From Candidatus Cloacimonadota bacterium (lineage in GTDB: Bacteria; Cloacimonadota; Cloacimonadia; Cloacimonadales; Cloacimonadaceae), in contig VGPI01000046.1 of NCBI GenBank assembly GCA_016875595.1, forward strand, positions 1 to 12,013: a stretch of DNA of 12,013 bases. The letters run 5' to 3'. The position numbers and the translations under genes were made by a program. Each line of letters begins with the position of its first letter. The stretch's first letter is position 1. Positions 6,713 to 12,013 of the stretch are shown piece by piece. The notes under the pieces are model-generated. The model was given only the letters and a program-made list of their open reading frames with translations. It ran no database searches and had not been told where the DNA came from.

Positions 6713-9700
6713 CTAAGATTGACGTTCTTCATAAGATTGTTTTTTATACTGTTTAGTGGTGATAAAGTAAAACGCCGGAATGATAATCAAGGTAAGGATA
6801 GACGAAATGATCAATCCTCCGATGCTGACGATACCCATCGATTGACGGAATTCCTTACCGGCGGAACCGACACCCAGTGCCATCGGCATCATACCGATGA
6901 TGATGGCGACGGTGGACATGATGATGGGCTTCAGCTTCTTCTCTCCGGCTTCGAGGATGGCGTCATGTGTATCGGCTCCCTCACGCCGTTTCATATTGAT
7001 ATAGTCGAGGATCAGGATGGCATTATTGACCACGATACCGACCAGCATGATAATCGCCATCATCGAGAATATGTTCAAGCTCAAACCGGTCAGGAAAAGG
7101 GAAAGGATCACGCCGATCAGCGCCAGCGGAACCGTTGCCATGATCAACAGCGGCTGGCTGAAGCTCTCCAGGATCGCTGCCAACAGCATATAGGTCAGCA
7201 GTATTGCCAACAAAAAGGTTCGCATCATATCGATCATGGTCTCCTTGAGAATTTCGGCTTCGCCACCCCAGTAGATCCTGAATCCGGGAGGCATTTCGAT
7301 CCTGTCCAGTTGCTGATCGATTCCCGCCATTACATCACCCAGATTGGAACCGGTGGCGATACCACCGCTGATCTGGATCGATTTGTAACGGTCACGATGA
7401 ATGATCTTACTGGCACCTGTTTCAAAATTTATCTCAGCCAGTTGAGAAAGCAAATAGGTTTTACCCCAGACGACCACGGGCAGGTTTCTGATCTTGTCGG
7501 GAGAATCCACCGACTCCTTATCGAGCGAGAGATGGATGTCATATTCATTGCCGCCCTCACGGTAATTGGTGGCGACCATTCCCTCCACGGCGATACGCAA
7601 AGCCATTGCCAGATCAAAGACAGTGGCACTGGCCTGGGCAAGTTTGTCACGGTTCGGACGGATCGTGATCTCGGCTCTACCGGTTCGGGAACTACTGTCC
7701 AGATTGATCAAGCCGGGAGTGTCCCTGATGGCAGTCATCACAATATCCTTGAGCGATTCCAGCTGATCAACGTCCTGACCCTGGATGTAGAACTCGATGG
7801 GCGAACCCCCGTCACCGAAACTCTCTGGGATTTTTACCTTAATATTAGCATTGGGTATATCCGCCAGATCGGCCATAATAACTCCGATCATCTCTTCCGT
7901 CTTGCGGGTACGCTGTTTATAATCGATCAGTTTGACATCCGCAGACGCCAGATTAGCTCCACGGTCGATGAAGCCCTGAGTTCCCAGATTGGTGACTATA
8001 TGTTCCACTTCCGGGTATTTGGAGATCCGGGTATTGATCTGGTTCAAGATTTGTGCCGTCTGATCCAGGTTGTATCCCTGAGGCAGTTCGACGCTTATAT
8101 TGATGTCGCCTTGATCCAGGGTCGGCATCATTTCGGAGCCCAATGACGGGATCAGAGTGAAGCTCAAGATCAGCGAAGCTACCGCTCCGATCAATACCAA
8201 ACCACTTCGCTTTCGGCTCTTGATCACAAAACCCAATATCCTTTGATAGAAGCGGGTAAAACGTTCAAAGCCACGCTCAAAGCCCCGCCCGAACCGGGTG
8301 TCGATCTGCTTCTCCGGGATGATCAGCGACGCCAGCATCGGCGTGACGGTAAAGGAGGTGATCAATGAGAAGATCGTGGCATAAGTCACCGTCAGACCGA
8401 ATTCTTTGAAGAATTGTCCGACCATGGAGGACATTGTGGCGATCGGCAGGAATACGACGATATTGGTCAGAGTGGAAGCGATGACAGCCAGCGCGGTCTC
8501 GGAAGTTCCGCGGTCAGCCGCCTCACGTTTTTTATTACCCATCTGTTTGTGACGGAAGATATTCTCTATGACAATGACCGAATTGGTCACCAGGATACCC
8601 ACGGAAGTGGAAAGACCCATCAGGGTCATTACATTGGTCGTGAACCCGGAAGACCTCAGGATGAGGAAAGTGGACAGGATAGATATGGGCATCGACAGCG
8701 CTACGATAACAGTGGAGCGCAGGTCATGCAGGAAGAGGAAAAGGATCAGACCGGTGAATAAAATCCCCAGCCAGATATTGCCCAATGTATCGGAGACAAC
8801 GGAGCGAATAAATTCGGAATTGTCTCTGATGATCTTGATCTGGATGCCGGGGGGCAGTTCTTCCTGGATCTTTGGCAATTGTTCTCTTACCTGTTTGGCA
8901 ATGCTCACGACGTTTCCATCACTGCTCTTGATCAACGATAGGCGAACGATGTTCTCGCTGCCTCGGTTTTGAGGGACGTTAAAATAGGTCGCTCTTTCGC
9001 GCACTGCTTCGATCCCATCCTCGATGGCGGCGATCTGAGAGAGTTTCTTATCACCAAAAGGTGTGGGGATCTCCAGATTGCGCAGATCGTTCAGATCGGC
9101 GATCTCACCTTTGAGGCGAACGGCATATTCCTGATCGCCACGATTGAATGAACCACCGGGCATATCCATGTTCTGAGCACCCAGGATCTGCATCAGTTGC
9201 ATCATCGATAGGTTGTTCTCGTAGATCGTCTTGTCATTGAAACTTACATTGATCTGACGTTTATTGCCACCCACCATATCCACCCGGGCAACGCCTTCGA
9301 TCTGGGCAAAACGGTCTTTGAGGCGGGTATCGGCTATCTCATATAGTGCCTTGCCGTCCAGGTCACCTTCGAGCAAAACATCCATGAAAGGAAAGGCATT
9401 GAACTCAAACTTCGTTACCAGAGGCTTTTCCACGTCCCGTGGCAGATCCCGCAGAGTAGCATCCACCTTGTCTTTGACTTCCTGATTGGCGATATCGACG
9501 TCCTTGCCCAATTTGAACGAGATAAAGACGATACTCACACTTTCCATCGAATAGGACTCGATATAATCGATCTGACTGACGGTCGCCACCGCATCCTCGA
9601 TCCGCTTGGTGATCTGGGTCTCAATGTCTGCCGGACCGGCACCGGGATAGACGGTCTGGATTAGGATGAAGGGCAATTGGACATCCGGCATCATATTCAG

Positions 9701-9799
9701 CGGCATCTCCAAAAACCCGATCAGTCCAAACACCAGAAAGACCAGGATGAACATCGTGACCATCACCGGTCGTTTGATTGATAAACTGGATAGAAACAT
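6713..9799 (-). CDS. RND-family efflux permease (AcrB/MexB type) with altered ion-relay residues
   Basis: This is the inner-membrane transporter of a tripartite pump. At 1028 residues it has full AcrB-like length. TM1 lies at about residues 12-30, followed by the first porter and docking region. The TM2-TM6 block (about 335-490) holds the TM4 sequence GILVTNSVIVIENI, and a second repeat has TM8-TM12 in the last 180 residues, with VVNNAILILDYI in TM10 and GMMPMALGVGSAGKEFR further on. AcrB uses Asp407, Asp408 and Lys940 to move protons; here the aligned residues are Thr405, Asn406 and Asn925, while Lys955 keeps the charge of Arg971. It does not carry the heavy-metal (CzcA) pattern. Substrate cannot be deduced; drugs, lipids or metabolites are possible. 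TAGGAG overlapping the upstream stop serves as ribosome binding site, eight bases after the adaptor gene. Confidence 0.95.
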   Translation of the reverse strand: MFLSSLSIKRPVMVTMFILVFLVFGLIGFLEMPLNMMPDVQLPFILIQTVYPGAGPADIETQITKRIEDAVATVSQIDYIESYSMESVSIVFISFKLGKDVDIANQEVKDKVDATLRDLPRDVEKPLVTKFEFNAFPFMDVLLEGDLDGKALYEIADTRLKDRFAQIEGVARVDMVGGNKRQINVSFNDKTIYENNLSMMQLMQILGAQNMDMPGGSFNRGDQEYAVRLKGEIADLNDLRNLEIPTPFGDKKLSQIAAIEDGIEAVRERATYFNVPQNRGSENIVRLSLIKSSDGNVVSIAKQVREQLPKIQEELPPGIQIKIIRDNSEFIRSVVSDTLGNIWLGILFTGLILFLFLHDLRSTVIVALSMPISILSTFLILRSSGFTTNVMTLMGLSTSVGILVTNSVIVIENIFRHKQMGNKKREAADRGTSETALAVIASTLTNIVVFLPIATMSSMVGQFFKEFGLTVTYATIFSLITSFTVTPMLASLIIPEKQIDTRFGRGFERGFERFTRFYQRILGFVIKSRKRSGLVLIGAVASLILSFTLIPSLGSEMMPTLDQGDINISVELPQGYNLDQTAQILNQINTRISKYPEVEHIVTNLGTQGFIDRGANLASADVKLIDYKQRTRKTEEMIGVIMADLADIPNANIKVKIPESFGDGGSPIEFYIQGQDVDQLESLKDIVMTAIRDTPGLINLDSSSRTGRAEITIRPNRDKLAQASATVFDLAMALRIAVEGMVATNYREGGNEYDIHLSLDKESVDSPDKIRNLPVVVWGKTYLLSQLAEINFETGASKIIHRDRYKSIQISGGIATGSNLGDVMAGIDQQLDRIEMPPGFRIYWGGEAEILKETMIDMMRTFLLAILLTYMLLAAILESFSQPLLIMATVPLALIGVILSLFLTGLSLNIFSMMAIIMLVGIVVNNAILILDYINMKRREGADTHDAILEAGEKKLKPIIMSTVAIIIGMMPMALGVGSAGKEFRQSMGIVSIGGLIISSILTLIIIPAFYFITTKQYKKQSYEERQS

Positions 9800-9807
9800 C
9801 GGTTCTC

Positions 9808-10830
9808 CTAATCTATAACTCTGACGAGAACGTCCTCGGTCAGCAGATTGATCCCATGAATGATGAGTTTGTCCCCTGGTTCGATCCCCGACAAGACCTG
9901 ATACTCAATCTGATTGGTCTCACCCAGTGTGATCTCACGCCGGAGGGCTTTGTCGTTCTCCATGATCCAGACGAAGGCATTACCATTCTCTCCGGTGATA
10001 TAATGTCTGGGGATCACGATCGCATTGGCGATGTTACGGATGCTGATACTGACGGGAGCGGTTGTACCTGGTTTGAGGACTGAGATAGGATTATTGAATT
10101 CACATTCCACCCGGAAGGCTTTGTTGTTCTGATCAAGGGCAAGGGCGATCTGAGTTACGGTTCCGGCAATGACCTGCTCATTATTCTTGATGCTGGCGGG
10201 TGAGCCGCGCCTGATCATGCTGATCTCTGATTCCGGCACCCAGAGTAGGGCTTTAATCCGATGTGTCTGCGAAACGGTAAAGAGATCCTGTCCAGGATAG
10301 GTCATTTCGGATGGGTTAATGTGCATTGCCGTGATCACGCCATCGATCGGGCTGGCGATGCTGATCATTTTGCCGCTGGCTTCAAAATTTGCCTTTGCCA
10401 CTTTGTAACCCGTTTCCATATTATCCAGATCCTGCTTGGAGATGGCGCCCTGCTCAAAGAGCCGCTGCATCCGCTGATAGGTGGCGCTGGCATTCAGATA
10501 GGCGGATTGTGCCTGAGTGTATTGGGCAGCAGGCGAATTGGCAGGATAGGTTACGATTACCTGGTCTTTGCTTACTCTATCGCCCACTTTGGCATTGATC
10601 GCCGTGACCACCTCACTCAGCATCGCCTTGGCAGTGGTCTCCATGATCCCGCTCAATGTGGCATTGTAGGACAGATCCTGCTTGAAAGTGGATGTAATGA
10701 TCTCCATGACCCGGACGGGTATGCCCTGTTCTTTCTGGATCGTCTCTATGTTCTTGTTTGCCTGTTGTTTTTTGCCGCAGGCGGTCAGGATCAGGATGAT
10801 GGCTGCTATCAATATTAGTATCTTTTTCAT
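9808..10830 (-). CDS. RND periplasmic adaptor (membrane-fusion lipoprotein, AcrA/HlyD type)
   Basis: The adaptor bridges the RND permease and the outer-membrane channel. It has 340 residues, on the short side for AcrA-like proteins. The first 18 residues form a lipoprotein signal (two Lys, a hydrophobic run, then LTAC with Cys18), so the mature protein should be lipid-anchored in the inner membrane. The biotinyl-lipoyl-like halves lie near 65-93 and 155-185 and flank a short alpha-hairpin (about 98-152). A beta-barrel (about 190-265) and a membrane-proximal domain (266-340) follow. At the hairpin tip, Arg120, Leu124 and Ser131 match the RxxxLxxxxxxS pattern known to contact TolC-type channels. 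GGAGA precedes the ATG at suitable distance. It lies 14 bases after the channel gene and 8 bases before the permease. Confidence 0.94.
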   Translation of the reverse strand: MKKILILIAAIILILTACGKKQQANKNIETIQKEQGIPVRVMEIITSTFKQDLSYNATLSGIMETTAKAMLSEVVTAINAKVGDRVSKDQVIVTYPANSPAAQYTQAQSAYLNASATYQRMQRLFEQGAISKQDLDNMETGYKVAKANFEASGKMISIASPIDGVITAMHINPSEMTYPGQDLFTVSQTHRIKALLWVPESEISMIRRGSPASIKNNEQVIAGTVTQIALALDQNNKAFRVECEFNNPISVLKPGTTAPVSISIRNIANAIVIPRHYITGENGNAFVWIMENDKALRREITLGETNQIEYQVLSGIEPGDKLIIHGINLLTEDVLVRVID

Positions 10831-10844
10831 TTGGTTGTCTCCGT

Positions 10845-12013
10845 TTATAGTTCAGTTCCGATGGATTTTCTTAGTTTCTGCTCACTGATCAGCACTTCAT
10901 AGATCGATTGCATATAAAGCAGTTTCACTGAATTGAGCATGATCTGGGCATCAAAGACCTCCAATTGGATGCCGACGTTACTTTCATAGCGGACTTGGGC
11001 AAGATGCAGTCCCCGTTCCGCCAGCCGGATATTTTCCTTCTGCACCTGATAATTCTCCCGCGCATTCTGGTAATTGAGGTAGTTCTGTCTGATCTCCAGC
11101 AGGATCAATTCCTTGATGTCCTCCTGGAGGATCTGCGACTGCCGGTAATCGTGCCGGGCATACCTCCGCTTGGCGGTATTGCTCAGCCCGGTAAAGATCG
11201 GGATCTGAAAGCCGATCCCGATTTGGAAGCGCGTACCAAAATCCCGACGTTCAATCGCCGGTTCATCGGCAGCGGTAAAGAGCGAATAATCTGCCTGTAA
11301 CATTACGTTGGGCAGATAGTTACCCTTTTCGGCATTATAACGGATCTGCATGATCTCGGTATTGATATCTGCCAGACGGAGTTCGGTTCGATCCCTGGCA
11401 CCGATAGCCATGGCATCTTCCAGGGACATGACGTATTCCTCGCCAAGGATGAATTCCCCTTCGGGTACTTGCGTGGCATCGGTGCAGCCAATATGCTTGC
11501 GGAACGCTTCCCATGCCAGATGATGCTGGTTTTGTGCTTGCAAGACCTGTGGCTTGAGCTTTGCCACTTCCAGCCGGGCACGCAGGAGATCAAACTCCGA
11601 AACCATCCCCTCCGAATAGAACAATTCCACCCGGTTCAGGTGCTTCTGAGCGATCTCCAGGGCATCGCTCTGGATCTGTGCCAGCTTCTCTGCCAGCAGG
11701 CATTGATAGAAAATGCTCGTGGTCTGCACCACCAGATCCTGCTCCAGAACCTGATAACGCAGTTTCTGGATCGAACGGTAACGGTCGACCGCTTTGATCC
11801 CATTGATCAGTTTTCCGCCCAGAAACAGCACTTGCTCGAATTTAAGCTGGACCGCCAGAGCACCTTCCGTGCTCCATTTACTCGGAATGAATGAGCCCAT
11901 CATCCCGGTCAGGACATCGGCAAGATAGTTCTCGTTTGCAGTTGCCAGCGAGTCCAGTCCGGAGCTGAAATCCGTTACCGGCAGGATAGAGGAATCAGGA
12001 AGCCGGGTACGCG
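10845..12013 (-). CDS. TolC-family outer-membrane efflux channel, 5' end outside the window
   Basis: This is the outer-membrane exit duct of the tripartite pump. The frame stays open from the TAA at 10845 to the right edge, giving about 389 C-terminal residues. ATG 11903 is internal, since family-like sequence (SLATANENYLADVL) continues upstream of it, so the true start and the signal peptide lie beyond the window. The product has the two-repeat OEP pattern: long heptad-rich helices such as AQIQSDALEIAQKHLNRVE and NYQVQKENIRLAERGLHLAQVRY, and short strands such as RFQIGIGFQIPIFTG. The segment EGMVSEFDLLRARLEV resembles the helix-turn-helix tip of the family. It is the most upstream visible gene of the operon; any promoter or regulator is outside. 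Confidence 0.93.
   Translation of the reverse strand, partial: RTRLPDSSILPVTDFSSGLDSLATANENYLADVLTGMMGSFIPSKWSTEGALAVQLKFEQVLFLGGKLINGIKAVDRYRSIQKLRYQVLEQDLVVQTTSIFYQCLLAEKLAQIQSDALEIAQKHLNRVELFYSEGMVSEFDLLRARLEVAKLKPQVLQAQNQHHLAWEAFRKHIGCTDATQVPEGEFILGEEYVMSLEDAMAIGARDRTELRLADINTEIMQIRYNAEKGNYLPNVMLQADYSLFTAADEPAIERRDFGTRFQIGIGFQIPIFTGLSNTAKRRYARHDYRQSQILQEDIKELILLEIRQNYLNYQNARENYQVQKENIRLAERGLHLAQVRYESNVGIQLEVFDAQIMLNSVKLLYMQSIYEVLISEQKLRKSIGTEL

Noticed and set aside
6707..8146. Plus-strand open frame of 479 codons opposite the RND permease
   Set aside because: It is wholly antisense to an unmistakable permease gene. Its product is rich in His, Asp, Gln and Arg with no recognisable domain, as expected for a shadow frame created by the codon bias of the real gene.
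11903..12013. Treating ATG 11903 as the start of the TolC-family gene
   Set aside because: The frame remains open upstream to the window edge with family-like sequence, and a signal peptide is missing after 11903, so this ATG is internal.

Overview
The window is a compact stretch of bacterial chromosome of roughly even GC content in which every convincing gene lies on the minus strand, so transcription runs from the right end to the left. A TolC-family outer-membrane channel and a lipoprotein periplasmic adaptor show that the cell has an outer membrane. The rotary ATPase is of the V/A type, in the order E - DUF2764 - A - B - D - I. From general knowledge that order is shared by Chlamydiae, some Spirochaetes, Bacteroidota and Cloacimonadota. 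I lean towards Cloacimonadota or a Bacteroidota relative, but this is an inference from gene order and protein style, not from a marker gene.

Right part (12013 to 6713): a tripartite RND efflux operon. It holds a TolC-like channel (5' end outside the window), a short lipoprotein membrane-fusion protein and a full-length 1028-residue RND permease, separated by only 8-14 bases and each with a good ribosome binding site. No regulator is visible. The permease lacks the acidic pair in TM4 and the lysine in TM10 that carry protons in AcrB: it has Thr405-Asn406 and Asn925 instead. This is the most notable protein-level observation here.

Middle (6642 to 5988): a small stand-alone NFU-type iron-sulfur scaffold gene (75 residues, CxxC), followed by a gap of about 415 bases without a convincing gene. 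The gap holds an 8-bp hairpin just after nfu, a strong bulged hairpin (6177-6208), two pairs of short direct repeats, a minus-strand reading frame of 87 codons broken by one TGA, and candidate promoter elements for the ATPase operon. It looks like a decayed gene or an intergenic repeat element combined with a promoter region.

Left part (5987 to 1): the V/A-type ATPase operon, with gene junctions that overlap by 4 bases (A/B, D/I) or are 3-11 bases apart. Subunit I runs off the left edge; the proteolipid subunit K is expected just beyond it. No C, F or G/H gene lies between E and I, so the DUF2764 protein is the natural candidate for a missing stalk or adaptor role. Whether this ATPase makes ATP or pumps ions, and whether the ion is H+ or Na+, cannot be read here because the ring subunit is outside the window.

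No CRISPR array, tRNA, rRNA, transposase gene or phage gene was found. Apart from the middle gap, the window is ordinary and gene-dense.
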